Positions 18,278 to 27,345 of a stretch of DNA of 64,000 nt are shown here, in pieces. The notes under the pieces were generated by a model, which worked only from the letters and a program-made list of their open reading frames with translations, made no database searches and had not been told where the DNA came from. Made by a program: the position numbers and the translations under genes. The stretch is from positions 515,109 through 579,108 of the forward strand of contig JADKDK010000006.1 of the NCBI GenBank assembly GCA_016718385.1, written 5' to 3'. The stretch comes from Gammaproteobacteria bacterium (GTDB lineage: Bacteria; Pseudomonadota; Gammaproteobacteria; Pseudomonadales; UBA5518). Numbering within the stretch: position 1 is the stretch's first letter; each line of letters begins with the position of its first letter.

Positions 18278-18543
18278 AGCACCATGTGCACCCGGCCGGT
18301 GCTCTTCAGATCCTCGAACAGCGCCTGCAGCTGCGCCGGCCCGGTGGCGACGATGGTCACCGTGACCGACACGAAGCGGCCATTGGCGCTGAAGCGCTCG
18401 GTGGTGAGCTCGCGCGCGAAGCCGCCGGCGTGACGCTCCACGATGGCCTCGACCACGCAGCGGAAATCGTCCGCGGCATCGCCGACGATCTTCACCGGGT
18501 AGTCACAGGGGAACTCGATGCGCACGCGCCCGGCGTCGCTCAT
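18274..18543 (-). CDS. ybeD: DUF493 family protein YbeD
   Basis: 89-residue ACT-like fold protein of the DUF493 family (IEFPCDYPVKIVGDAADDF, then VSVTVTIVATGPAQLQALFED). The function is unresolved, but the gene is almost always beside lipB and dacA, as here. It overlaps both neighbours by four bases (ATGA), indicating a dat-ybeD-lipB translationally coupled unit. Confidence 0.93.
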   Translation of the reverse strand: MSDAGRVRIEFPCDYPVKIVGDAADDFRCVVEAIVERHAGGFARELTTERFSANGRFVSVTVTIVATGPAQLQALFEDLKSTGRVHMVL

Positions 18544-19396
18544 GCCGCCTCCACGAAGTCGCGCTTCAGCGCATCGAACGCCGCGATCAGCCGCTGCGTG
18601 ACCGGCCCCGGCTCGCCGTCGCCGACGGCGCGGCCGTCGAGCCGCGTGACCGGCACGATCTCGCGCGTGGAACTGCAGATGAAAATCTCCCCGGCGCGCG
18701 CGACCTCCCCGAGCGCCGGCGCGCGTTCGACGACCGGGATGCCGCAGCCCGCGGCGAGCTCGAGCACCACGTCGCGCGTGATGCCGCGCAGGATGCGCCG
18801 GTCCGCGGGCGCGGTGCGCAGCTCCCCGTCGAGCACCGCGAACACGTTCGACGAGCTCCCTCGGTCAGCTCGCCGTCGCGCACCAGCAGGGCCTCGGCGG
18901 CGCCGCTCTCGAGCGCGCGGCGCCTGAGCAGCAGGTTGCCGAGCAGCGAGGTCGACTTCACGTGGCAGTTGTGCCAGCGCGTGTCCTCGAGCAGCACGGC
19001 CGCGATGCCGCGGCGCAGCGCGGCGCGGTCCAGCGCGACCGGCTCGAGCATCACGAACACCGTGGGTGTCAGGCCGGCGAAGCGCGCCGCGTCGCGCCCC
19101 GCGTCCGCGCCGCGGCTGACCTGGATGTAAAGCGACTGCTCGCCCGGCCCCGCTTGCGCCAGCAGGCGCGCGATGATGGCGTTCCAGCCGGCCTCGTCGT
19201 GCGGCGGCGCGATGCCGAGCTCCGCGAGGCTGGCGCCGAGCCGCGCGAGGTGCTGCGCCGGGCGGAACACGCGCCCGCCGTAGACCGGGATGACCTCGTA
19301 GGCCGCGTCACCGAACAGGAAGCCGCGGTCGAACGCCGAGACCTTGGCCTCGGCCGCCGCCACGAAGCGGCCGTCCAGGTAGACCGTGTCGTGCAT
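18540..19396 (-). CDS. dat: D-amino acid transaminase (class IV PLP), internal frameshift
   Basis: Branched-chain/D-amino acid transaminase fold: AFDRGFLFGDAAYEVIPVYGG at the N-terminus and the PLP lysine K147 in HNCHVKSTSLLGNLLLRRRA, a context typical of D-alanine transaminases, which interconvert D-alanine and D-glutamate. Near 18855 the frame shifts. The first frame ends in RTCSRCSTG, while the expected continuation (NVFAVLDGELRTAPADRRIL, then ITRDVVLELAAGCGIPVVER) is one frame over and stops at 18540. Inserting one base in GAGGGAGCTCGTCG restores the EGASSNVF motif. A sequencing indel is likely because the rest is well conserved. Its neighbours are cell-wall genes, which suits a role in D-amino acid supply. 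Confidence 0.85.
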
Positions 19397-19406
19397 GACG
19401 CGCCGT

Positions 19407-20663
19407 TCAGGCCTGCCCGAAGAGCTTCAGGAAGAACAGCACGAGCGAGTCCCAGAACACGCGGAAGAAGCCGCCGCGCTCGACGCTGTCCAGCGCCGCC
19501 AGCGGCTCCTGCAGCACCGGCTCCTCGCCGAGGCTCACCGTCACGGTGCCCACCGCGGTCCCGGCCGCCACCGGCGCCTCGATCGCCTTGTGCGCCTCGT
19601 CGACCACGTAGGCCGCCCTGAGCTCGGCGGCGCGGCCGCGCGGCACGGTGACGTAGACGTCGCGGGTGACGCCGAGCCGCACGCTGTCCGCGGCGCCCTT
19701 CCAGACCTTCGCGGGCGGATCGCTCAGGCTCTGGCCGGCGCCGAGGACCTTCGGCGTCTCGTAGAAGCGGAAGCCGTAGCCGAGCATCTTGCGGCTCTCC
19801 TCCTTGCGCGCGAGCTTGCTGGCCGTGCCGAGCACCACCGCGATCAGGCGCATCCCGTCGCGCTCGGCCGAGGTGACCAGGCAGTAGCCCGCCTCTGCGG
19901 TGTGGCCGGTCTTGATGCCGTCGACTCCGGGCTCGCCGAGCAGCTCGTTGCGGTTCATCTGGCGGATGTTGTTGAAGGTGAAGTACTGCTCGCCGTAGAC
20001 CGCATAGTCCTGCGGGTGGTCGTAGATCATGGCCCTGGCGAGGATCGCGAGATCACGCGCCGTGGTGTAGTGCTCGGGGTGCGACAGCCCGTGCGAATTC
20101 ATGAAGTGCGTGTTCGCGAGCCCGAGCCGCTTGGCCTGCTCGTTCATCATGGCCGCGAAGGAATCCTCCCCCCCGGCGAGGTGCTCGGCGATCGCCACCG
20201 AGGCGTCGTTGCCCGAGGAGATCACCAGCCCGTAGTACAGGTCCTTCAGCGAGACGTCGGAATTGATGTCCACCCACATCAGCGAGGAGCCCGCGAACAC
20301 CGGGTTCTGCGCCCAGGCGTTGTGGCTGATGTGCGCCTTGTCCTCCCACTTGACCTTGCCGAGACGCACCGCTTCCGACAGCACGTAGCCGGTCATCATC
20401 TTGGTCAGGCTGGCCGGCGCCATGCGCTCGTCGGCCTGGTGCTCCATGATCACCTTGCCCGACTTCGCGTCCATCAGAACCCAGGCACGCGCCGCGATCT
20501 CGGGCGGCGCCGGGATGATCGGTGCGGCCGGCTGGCCGGCGGACGCCGAGGTTGCATTGGGCGTGGGTTGTTCGGCCGGGGCGGCGCTCGGGGCCTGCGC
20601 CGACGCGAACGCCGCCCCGAGGGCGAGCACGACGACGGCAAGACGGGCAAGGACTCTGGTCAC
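19407..20663 (-). CDS. dacA: D-alanyl-D-alanine carboxypeptidase (PBP5/6 family)
   Basis: 418-residue penicillin-binding protein that trims the terminal D-Ala of peptidoglycan pentapeptides. Signal peptide (VLARLAVVVLALGAAFASA), then SxxK in APASLTKMMTGY, SxN in SSGNDASVAIAEHLAG and KTG in DGIKTGHTAEAGYCLV. A C-terminal PBP5-type beta domain ends in a membrane-anchoring amphipathic helix, FWDSLVLFFLKLFGQA. I chose the GTG at 20663 because GGAG lies 6-8 bases upstream and the signal peptide follows at once; an upstream start at 20708 would add 15 basic residues. Confidence 0.93.
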   Translation of the reverse strand: MTRVLARLAVVVLALGAAFASAQAPSAAPAEQPTPNATSASAGQPAAPIIPAPPEIAARAWVLMDAKSGKVIMEHQADERMAPASLTKMMTGYVLSEAVRLGKVKWEDKAHISHNAWAQNPVFAGSSLMWVDINSDVSLKDLYYGLVISSGNDASVAIAEHLAGGEDSFAAMMNEQAKRLGLANTHFMNSHGLSHPEHYTTARDLAILARAMIYDHPQDYAVYGEQYFTFNNIRQMNRNELLGEPGVDGIKTGHTAEAGYCLVTSAERDGMRLIAVVLGTASKLARKEESRKMLGYGFRFYETPKVLGAGQSLSDPPAKVWKGAADSVRLGVTRDVYVTVPRGRAAELRAAYVVDEAHKAIEAPVAAGTAVGTVTVSLGEEPVLQEPLAALDSVERGGFFRVFWDSLVLFFLKLFGQA

Positions 20664-20757
20664 AGTGTCTCCGTGGGATTTCAGTCTGCGGGAAGCGCGA
20701 CGGCGCACGCGCGTCGCTTTCGAAGCGGGGCGCAGTATAACACCGCGCCCCGGGGCG

Positions 20758-21675
20758 CTACTCGGTGACCACCTGCGCCGAGGCGATGCGGGCCGCCGCG
20801 AGGCGGCGCTGCGTATCGTGCAGGGCCGCGGTGCTCTCCAGCGGACCGACGCGCACGCGGTACCAGGGATCCGCGTCCGAGCCGCGGTGGATGAAGACCT
20901 CGTGGTCGAGCAGCGAGGCCAGGGTCTTCTGCAGGCTGCGCGCCCCGTCCATGCTGCGGAAGGCGCCGGCCTGCAGGTAGGTCTTGCGCGCCGCCGGCTG
21001 CGCCGCGGCGATCCGCGCGTCGCCGGCCGTTTCGCGCCGCTTCGCGACCCACTCGGGGGCGTTAGGATCGAGCACCTCGAGCTCGATCAGGGCAGTGCCC
21101 TTGTCCGCGTAGCCGAGCCGGTAGGCTGCCGCGTACGAGAGGTCGAGCACCCGCCCGTCGTGGAAGGGGCCGCGGTCGTTGACGCGCACGACGATCTTGC
21201 GCCCGTTCTCGAGGTTGGTGACCCGGACGTACGAGGGGATCGGCAGCGTCTTGTGCGCCGCCGTCATCGAGTAGACGTCGTAGGGCTCGCCGTTGGAAGT
21301 GTATTGCCCGTGGAACTTGGTGCCGTACCACGAGCCGTAGCCGCGCTCGCGGTGCCCCGCCGGTACCGGCGTGACGCGATAGGTCTGGCCGAGCACCTCG
21401 TAGGGGCTCTTGTTGCCCGCCGCCGTGACCGGCTCGGGGCGCGGCACCGCGTCGGGGATCGACATGATGTCGGCGCGAAAGGCCGGCGTCCCGTCCTTCA
21501 GCGGCCCCGCCGGGGTCGGGGTGCTCCCGGCGCTGTCGGCCGGCGCCCCGGGCTGCGTCGCGCAGCCGGCCAGTCCCAGCGCGAGCGCCAGCAGCGCGCC
21601 CGCCAGCACGCCGCGGTGCCGCGTGACCCGCACGCTCCCGCCCGCCGTCAGCCGCCGTACGCCCGCGCCGCTCAT
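20758..21675 (-). CDS. rlpA: Septal ring lytic transglycosylase RlpA
   Basis: 305-residue outer-membrane lipoprotein: lipobox LAGC at about residues 35-38, double-psi beta-barrel domain (GYGSWYGTKFHGQYTSNGEPYD, then VRVNDRGPFHDGRVLDLSYAAA) and a C-terminal SPOR domain (about 228-304) that binds denuded glycan at the division site. In Pseudomonas the homologue is a lytic transglycosylase acting on naked glycan strands. The ATG overlaps the mltB stop, so it is coupled to mltB in the rod/septum cluster. Confidence 0.95.
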   Translation of the reverse strand: MSGAGVRRLTAGGSVRVTRHRGVLAGALLALALGLAGCATQPGAPADSAGSTPTPAGPLKDGTPAFRADIMSIPDAVPRPEPVTAAGNKSPYEVLGQTYRVTPVPAGHRERGYGSWYGTKFHGQYTSNGEPYDVYSMTAAHKTLPIPSYVRVTNLENGRKIVVRVNDRGPFHDGRVLDLSYAAAYRLGYADKGTALIELEVLDPNAPEWVAKRRETAGDARIAAAQPAARKTYLQAGAFRSMDGARSLQKTLASLLDHEVFIHRGSDADPWYRVRVGPLESTAALHDTQRRLAAARIASAQVVTE

Positions 21676-22649
21676 GGCCGCTCGTACCCCGCGCGGATGT
21701 CCTGGCTGAGCTCGTGCACGGCCATCGCGTAGAGCGGGCTGCGGTTGTAGCGCGTGATCACGTAGAAATTCTCCAGTCCCAGCCAGTACTCGGTCGCGTC
21801 GACGCCCTCGAGCATCAGCGGCAGCACCTTCTGCGTCGCCGGCAGCGGCGCGACGGCGGCGACCCCGAGCGCGGCGAGCTCGCCCGCCGGCACCGTGGGC
21901 TCGAGCCCCGGGTTCATGCGCTCCGTCGCGACCGGGCCGAGCGCGCGCGCCGGCACCACCACCTGCGCGCCGTGCTGCCAGCCGTGCCTGCTGAAATAGT
22001 TCGCGACGCTGCCGATCGCGTCGGCACGGCTGTGCCAGATGTCGGCGTGCCCGTCGCCATCGAAATCGACGGCGTAGGCGCGGAAGCTGCTGGGGATGAA
22101 CTGCCCCATGCCCATCGCGCCGGCGTAGGAGCCCTTCAACGTCAGCGGGTCGAAGCCCTGCTCGCGCGCCATGACGAGGAACTGCTCCAGTTCGCGGGCG
22201 AAAAACTCGCCGCGCGGCGGGTAGTCGAAAGCGAGCGTCGAGAGCGCGTCGATCACGCGGTACGAGCCCATGTTGTCGCCGTAGCGGGTCTCGACCCCGA
22301 TGATCGCGACCACCACCTCCGGCGCGACGCCGTAGGTCTCGGCGGCGCGGGCCAGGGTGGCGGCATTCTCGCGCCAGAACGCGATGCCGCCGTCGATGCG
22401 CGCCGGCGTGATGAAGAGCTTGCGGTACTCGCCCCAGGTGAGGCGCTTCTCCGCGGGACGCGCGATCGCCTCGAGGATGCCGTCCTTGCGCTCGGCCGCG
22501 TCGAACCAGCGCCGCAGTTCCTCGCGCGTGAAGCCGTGCTCGCTGACCATGCGCGCCTCGAAGGCGGCATAGCCCGGGTGCCCCGTGTAGCCGGAGGCCA
22601 GCGCCGGCCCGGCGAGCAGGGAGATCAAGAGGATCAGCGCACGAAACAA
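21672..22649 (-). CDS. mltB: Membrane-bound lytic murein transglycosylase B
   Basis: 325-residue lytic transglycosylase cleaving the MurNAc-GlcNAc bond with formation of 1,6-anhydroMurNAc. Signal peptide (MFRALILLISLLAGPALA) without a lipobox, so it is probably soluble periplasmic, like the SltB group. The catalytic glutamate is in AIIGVETRYGDNMGSYRV; GAMGMGQFIPSSFRAYAVDFDGDG is the conserved substrate region. It lies between rodA and rlpA, consistent with elongation or septation glycan turnover. Confidence 0.95.
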   Translation of the reverse strand: MFRALILLISLLAGPALASGYTGHPGYAAFEARMVSEHGFTREELRRWFDAAERKDGILEAIARPAEKRLTWGEYRKLFITPARIDGGIAFWRENAATLARAAETYGVAPEVVVAIIGVETRYGDNMGSYRVIDALSTLAFDYPPRGEFFARELEQFLVMAREQGFDPLTLKGSYAGAMGMGQFIPSSFRAYAVDFDGDGHADIWHSRADAIGSVANYFSRHGWQHGAQVVVPARALGPVATERMNPGLEPTVPAGELAALGVAAVAPLPATQKVLPLMLEGVDATEYWLGLENFYVITRYNRSPLYAMAVHELSQDIRAGYERP

Positions 22650-22701
22650 AGCAAAACCCCTGTAGGACCCGGGATGCCGCCGCCCCGGCGACGGCCCCGG
22701 C

Positions 22702-23850
22702 TCAGCCCAGCATGCGGCGCCGCTCGGTGGCGACCGACATGATGATGCCGAAGCCGGCGAGCAGCGATATCAGCGCGGTTCCGCCCTGGCTGATCAGCGG
22801 CAGCGGGACGCCGACGACCGGCAACAGTCCGGAAACCATGCCCATATTGACCACAATATAGACGAAAAAGGTCAGGCTGAGACCACCCACGGTCAGGCGC
22901 GAGAAGGTGTCCTGGGCCCGCAGCGCGATCCACAGCGCCCGCGCCATCAGCGCGACGTACAACGCCAGCAGCAGCACCACGCCGCGGAAACCCCACTCCT
23001 CCGCGAGCACCGCGATGATGAAGTCGGTGTGGCCCTCGGGCAGGAAGTCGAGGTGCGACTGCGTGCCGAGCAGCCAGCCCTTGCCGGCCATGCCGCCCGA
23101 GCCGATCGCGGTCTTCGACTGGATGATGTTCCAGCCCGCGCCGAGCTTGTCGCTCTCGGGGTCGAGCAGGGTCAGCACGCGCCGCTTCTGGTAGTCGTAG
23201 AGCACGAACTGCCACATCAGCGGCGCCGCGGTGGCCACCGCGACCACCACCGCCATCACGTAACGCCAGCTGAGCCCGGCCAGGAACAGCACGATGAGAC
23301 CCGCGGCCGTGATCAGCACCGCGGTGCCGAGGTCGGGCTGCACCAGCACCAGCGCGGTCGGCACCGCCACGATCGCCAGCGTGATGCAGACGTGCAGGAA
23401 GCGCGGCGGCAGCACGGTGGCGGCGAGGAAGCTAGCCACCATCATCGGCATCACCAGCTTCATGATCTCGGACGGCTGGAAGCGCGGCAGGCCCGGTATC
23501 GCCAGCCAGCGCTGCGCTCCCTTGGCCCCGATGCCCGCGACGTCGACCGCCACCAGCAACAGGACGCCCAACAGGTAGGCCCACGGCGTCCAGCGCCTGA
23601 GCGTCTGCGTGTCCAGCTGCGCCACGGCGAACATCGCGGCGAAGCCGAGCACCATGAACCCGCCCTGGCGCAGCACGGCGTCGACCTGACGCCCGCTCGC
23701 GCTGTACAGCACGACCAGCCCGTAGACGCAGAGCGCGAACAGGATCGCCAGCAGCGGCAGGTCGATGTGCAGCCGCTCGTACAGCGTCGGCTTGCGCCCG
23801 AAGTCGCGCGCGGACTCGGGCATCTGCCGGATGAAATCTCCGCGCGCCAT
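22702..23850 (-). CDS. rodA: Rod shape-determining peptidoglycan polymerase RodA
   Basis: 382-residue SEDS-family glycosyltransferase of the elongasome, partner of PBP2. Multiple hydrophobic segments; conserved stretches LVVLYSASGRQVDAVLRQ, WLAIPGLPRFQPSEIMKL, QPDLGTAVLITAAGLIVLF and the C-terminal VGVPLPLISQGGTALISLLAGFG. Start ATG at 23850 lies one base after the mrdA stop; the longer open frame upstream belongs to the mrdA shadow. Strong coupling to PBP2 is expected. Confidence 0.97.
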   Translation of the reverse strand: MARGDFIRQMPESARDFGRKPTLYERLHIDLPLLAILFALCVYGLVVLYSASGRQVDAVLRQGGFMVLGFAAMFAVAQLDTQTLRRWTPWAYLLGVLLLVAVDVAGIGAKGAQRWLAIPGLPRFQPSEIMKLVMPMMVASFLAATVLPPRFLHVCITLAIVAVPTALVLVQPDLGTAVLITAAGLIVLFLAGLSWRYVMAVVVAVATAAPLMWQFVLYDYQKRRVLTLLDPESDKLGAGWNIIQSKTAIGSGGMAGKGWLLGTQSHLDFLPEGHTDFIIAVLAEEWGFRGVVLLLALYVALMARALWIALRAQDTFSRLTVGGLSLTFFVYIVVNMGMVSGLLPVVGVPLPLISQGGTALISLLAGFGIIMSVATERRRMLG

Positions 23851-23851
23851 A

Positions 23852-25834
23852 TCAGCCTTCTCCTGCCGGCACGGCAGCCGGTTCCGCCGCACGCTCGCCG
23901 GTCGCGCCCGTGGCCGGCGCCGCGTCCTGCGCGCGGACGGGCACGGGCGGCGCAGCATCCGCCGCCGGCGCGAAACCGGCCCCGGGCGACGTCGCCGGCG
24001 GCGGCAGGCGCGGCAGCAGGTAGGCGTCCATCACCTTGCGCGCCACCGGCGCGGCGGTCGAGCTGCCGTGCTCGCCGTTCTCCACGATGACCGCGACCGC
24101 GATCTGCGGGTCGTCGGCCGGCGCGAAGCCGATGAACAGCGCGTGGTCGCGCTGGTGCTTCTTCAGCGCCGCCGAGTTGTAGGTCGCGTTCTGCGCGATC
24201 CCGACCACCTGCGCCGTGCCGGTCTTGCCGGCGATGCGGTAGCCGAGGTCCCTGGCAATGATCTTCGCGGTGCCGCGCGGACTGTGCACGACGTGCTCCA
24301 TCCCCGCCTGCATCGCGTCCCAGGATCCCGGGTCAGGCACGTCCACCGTGTGCAGGAGCTCCGGCGTGACCGGCGCGCCGTCGATCTCCGCCAGCAGGTG
24401 CGGGCGGTAGTGCCTGCCGCGGTTGGCGAGCGTGGCCGTCATCACCGCGAGCTGCATCGGCGTCATCAGCACGTAGCCCTGGCCGATGCCGGCGCTCAGG
24501 GTCTCACCCGGGAACCACGGCTGTCCCAACGCCTTCTGCTTCCACGCCGGCGAAGGCATGACGCCGGGGCGCTCGCTGGTCTGGTCGACGCCGGTCGGCG
24601 CGCCGAGGCCGAACTTCACCGCGAAGTCGTGCAGGCGCTGGATGCCGAGGCGGTGCGCCAGGTCGTAGAAGTAGACGTCGCAGGACTGCGTGATCGCGAG
24701 GTCCATGTCGACCGACCAGCCGTGACCCCACTTCTTCCAGTCGCGGTACTTGCGCCCGCGCCCGCCGAGCCGGTACCAGCCCGGGTCGCGCACCGCGCTC
24801 TGCGGCGTGTTGATGCCGTAGTAGAGCCCCGCCAGCGCGAACATCGGCTTCACCGTGGAACCCGGCGGGTACTGCCCCTGCATCGTGCGGTTGAGCAGCG
24901 GGCGCGCCGGCGAGTCGCGCAGCGCCGCGTAATCGGCGCTGCTGATGCCCGAGACGAACAGGTTCGGATCGAAGCTGGGCGCGCTGGCGATCGCGATCAC
25001 GCCGCCGGTGCGCGGCGCCACCGCCACCACCGCGCCGAGCTCGCCGCCGAGTGCCGCGTAGGCCGCGCGCTGCACGTCGAGATCGAGCTCGAGGGTCAGG
25101 TCCTTGCCGCGCACCGGGTCGGTGTGGTCGAGCACGCGCAGCGCCCGCCCGCGCGCGTTGGTCTCGACGTTCTCGTAGCCGACGGTGCCGTGGAGCTCGG
25201 CCTCGTAGTACTTCTCGATGCCGTTCTTGCCGATCAGGTGCGTGCCGCTGTAGTTGACGCGGTCGATCTCCTCGAGCTCCTGCTCGTTGATGCGCCCCAC
25301 GTAGCCGACGGCGTGCGCCAGCAGTTCGCCGAAGGGGTAATGGCGCACCAGCTCGGCCTCGACCTCGACGCCGGGCAGGCGATAGCGGTTCACCGCGAGG
25401 CGCGCGATCTCCTCCTCGTTCAGCGCGAACCGGAGCGGCACCGCCTCGAAGGGCAGGTGGCGCGCCAGCTGCTTGCGGAAGCGCTGCTCGTCGTCTTCGC
25501 TCACCTCGATGATCGTGCGCAGCTCCGCGAGCATCACGTCGATGTCGAGCGCGCGCTCGCGCGTCACCATGATGTTGAAGATCGGCCGGTTGTCGGCGAG
25601 CAGGGTGCCGTTGCGGTCGAAGATCAGGCCGCGTCGCGGCGGCACGGCGCGCGCGTGGATGCGGTTGCGGTCGGACTCGGTACGATACGTCTCGTGGTCG
25701 ATGATCTGCAGGTGGAAATAGCGCCCCAGCAGCACCGCGACCAGCGCCAGCACGCCCGCGGCGGCGATCACCACGCGCTTGCTGAAGATGCGCGTTTCGG
25801 TGAGGGTGTCCTTGATCGCGAGTCGCTCGGCCAT
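23852..25834 (-). CDS. mrdA: Penicillin-binding protein 2 (elongation transpeptidase)
   Basis: 660-residue class B PBP cross-linking nascent peptidoglycan during rod elongation. A single N-terminal membrane segment (about 19-38) is followed by the pedestal domain (PPRRGLIFDRNGTLLADNRP) and the transpeptidase: SxxK in YPPGSTVKPMFALAG, SxN-equivalent SCD in ITQSCDVYFYDLA, KTG in AGKTGTAQV. The tail after 600 is Ala/Pro-rich and longer than in E. coli. It is the upstream partner of rodA. Confidence 0.97.
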   Translation of the reverse strand: MAERLAIKDTLTETRIFSKRVVIAAAGVLALVAVLLGRYFHLQIIDHETYRTESDRNRIHARAVPPRRGLIFDRNGTLLADNRPIFNIMVTRERALDIDVMLAELRTIIEVSEDDEQRFRKQLARHLPFEAVPLRFALNEEEIARLAVNRYRLPGVEVEAELVRHYPFGELLAHAVGYVGRINEQELEEIDRVNYSGTHLIGKNGIEKYYEAELHGTVGYENVETNARGRALRVLDHTDPVRGKDLTLELDLDVQRAAYAALGGELGAVVAVAPRTGGVIAIASAPSFDPNLFVSGISSADYAALRDSPARPLLNRTMQGQYPPGSTVKPMFALAGLYYGINTPQSAVRDPGWYRLGGRGRKYRDWKKWGHGWSVDMDLAITQSCDVYFYDLAHRLGIQRLHDFAVKFGLGAPTGVDQTSERPGVMPSPAWKQKALGQPWFPGETLSAGIGQGYVLMTPMQLAVMTATLANRGRHYRPHLLAEIDGAPVTPELLHTVDVPDPGSWDAMQAGMEHVVHSPRGTAKIIARDLGYRIAGKTGTAQVVGIAQNATYNSAALKKHQRDHALFIGFAPADDPQIAVAVIVENGEHGSSTAAPVARKVMDAYLLPRLPPPATSPGAGFAPAADAAPPVPVRAQDAAPATGATGERAAEPAAVPAGEG

Positions 25835-25841
25835 CGCGCGC

Positions 25842-26303
25842 TCAGCGGTGATACGGGTGGGCGCCGAGGATGGTCCACGCGCGGTAGATCTGCTCCATCA
25901 GCACGATGCGCACCAGCGGATGCGGCAACGTGAGCCGCGACAGCGACCACTGGCCGGCCGCGCGGGCGCGGCAGGCATCGGACAGGCCGTCGGGGCCGCC
26001 GATCAGGAACGCGGCGCGCCGGCCCTCGTCGCGCCAGGCGCGCAGCCGGGCCGCGAGGTCCGCGGTGCTCCACGGCTCGCCGCCCACCTCGAGCGCGACC
26101 ACGTGCTCCTCGGGCGCGAGCGCCGCAAGCAGCGCCTCGCCCTCCTCGGCCACCGCGCGCGCGCCGTCGCGGCGCGACACCGGGATCTCGCGCAGCTCCA
26201 CCGCGAAGTCGCGCGGCATGCGCTTGTGGTACTCGGCAAAGCCCGCCTGCACCCAGGCCGGCATGCGCGTGCCCACCGCGAGAATGCGCAGGCGCGCCGC
26301 CAT
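25842..26303 (-). CDS. rlmH: 23S rRNA pseudouridine-1915 N3-methyltransferase RlmH
   Basis: 153-residue SPOUT-class methyltransferase modifying pseudouridine 1915 in helix 69 of 23S rRNA. AGFAEYHKRMPRDFAVELREI at the N-terminus and the knot motif AAFLIGGPDGLSDACRARA followed by LPHPLVRIVLMEQIYRAWTI and terminal HPYHR are diagnostic. The ATG at 26303 overlaps the rsfS stop (TGATG), so start assignment is firm. Confidence 0.96.
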   Translation of the reverse strand: MAARLRILAVGTRMPAWVQAGFAEYHKRMPRDFAVELREIPVSRRDGARAVAEEGEALLAALAPEEHVVALEVGGEPWSTADLAARLRAWRDEGRRAAFLIGGPDGLSDACRARAAGQWSLSRLTLPHPLVRIVLMEQIYRAWTILGAHPYHR

Positions 26304-26647
26304 CAGCGGGTCTCCGGCAATTCCGACCAGAGCTTCTCGATGGCGTAGAAGCGCCGCGGCTCGGCGCCCATCACGTGCACCACCACGCCGCCGAAGTCCG
26401 CCAGGATCCACTCGCCGGCGTCGGCGCCCTCGACGCCGATCGGACGCTCGCCCGCCTTGCGCATCTCCTCGAGCACGTTGTCGGCGATGGACTTCACGTG
26501 GCGCGACGAGGTCCCCGTCGCGATGACGAGGTAGTCCGTCACGTCGGTGAGCTTGCGCACGTCCAGCCGCACGATGTCCTGGCCCTTGAGGTCCTCGATG
26601 GCGCGCACCGCGAGCGCGGCCAGTTCCGCCGAATCCTTCTTGCTCAA
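26303..26647 (-). CDS. rsfS: Ribosome silencing factor RsfS
   Basis: 114-residue protein that binds ribosomal protein uL14 and blocks subunit joining in starvation. The core LKGQDIVRLDVRKLTDVTDYLVIATGTSSRHVKSIAD and the tail ILADFGGVVVHVM, RRFYAIEKLWS match the family. The start is TTG at 26647, overlapping the nadD stop (TTGA); the open frame continues upstream but only as nadD shadow. The order nadD-rsfS-rlmH is conserved. Confidence 0.94.
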   Translation of the reverse strand: MSKKDSAELAALAVRAIEDLKGQDIVRLDVRKLTDVTDYLVIATGTSSRHVKSIADNVLEEMRKAGERPIGVEGADAGEWILADFGGVVVHVMGAEPRRFYAIEKLWSELPETR

Positions 26648-27327
26648 TCTGTGTCCCCCGTGTGCGCCGCGGCGCGTGTGTAGATGCGGTTCTCCCGGAT
26701 GTAGTCGAGCACCGCGTCGGGCAGCAGGTAGCGCGGCGAGCGGCCCTCGGCGAGCAGCGCCCGGATGTGGGTGGCCGAGATCGCGAGCTGCGTCAGCTCG
26801 AGGCGCAGGATCGCGCCCTGCGCGGCGCCGGCCAGCGCCGCGGCGGGGTCCCCGGCGAACCGCGCCGCGGCCCAGCGCCCGGCCTCCTCGCCGAGCGCGA
26901 GCGCCGCACCCGGACGCTGCACCACCACGAGGTGGGCGTGCTCGGCGAGCGCGCGCCACTCCTTCCAGGTGTCGATCGCGGCGAAGGCGTCCAGCCCCAC
27001 GATCAGGCAGAGCCGCGCGGCCGCGCCCAGTTCCGCGCGCAGCGAGCGCAGGGTGTCGATGGTGTACGAGGCGCCGCCGCGCACGAGTTCACGGTCGTCG
27101 ACGACGAAACCGGGGTTTGCGTCGGCGGCGAGCTCGAGCATGCGCAGCCGTTCCATCGCGGTGGCCAGCGGCGCACCGCGGTGCGGCGGCACACTGGCCG
27201 GCACCAGCCTGAGCTCGTCGAGCGCGAGCAGCTCGGCGACCTCCAGCGCGGTGCGCAGGTGGCCGTTGTGGACCGGGTCGAAGGTGCCGCCGAAGATGCC
27301 GATGCGGCGCGCGGCGCTGCTGCTCAC
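26644..27327 (-). CDS. nadD: Nicotinate-nucleotide adenylyltransferase NadD
   Basis: 227-residue enzyme converting nicotinate mononucleotide and ATP to deamido-NAD. The nucleotidyltransferase motif GIFGGTFDPVHNGHL sits at the N-terminus; the second motif ISATHIR replaces the usual ISSTxIR. TIDTLRSLRAELG and a VGLDAF region are as expected. It is preceded by proA 18 bases upstream on the same strand. Confidence 0.95.
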   Translation of the reverse strand: MSSSAARRIGIFGGTFDPVHNGHLRTALEVAELLALDELRLVPASVPPHRGAPLATAMERLRMLELAADANPGFVVDDRELVRGGASYTIDTLRSLRAELGAAARLCLIVGLDAFAAIDTWKEWRALAEHAHLVVVQRPGAALALGEEAGRWAAARFAGDPAAALAGAAQGAILRLELTQLAISATHIRALLAEGRSPRYLLPDAVLDYIRENRIYTRAAAHTGDTD

Positions 27328-27345
27328 CCGCGCTCCCGCGCCGGA

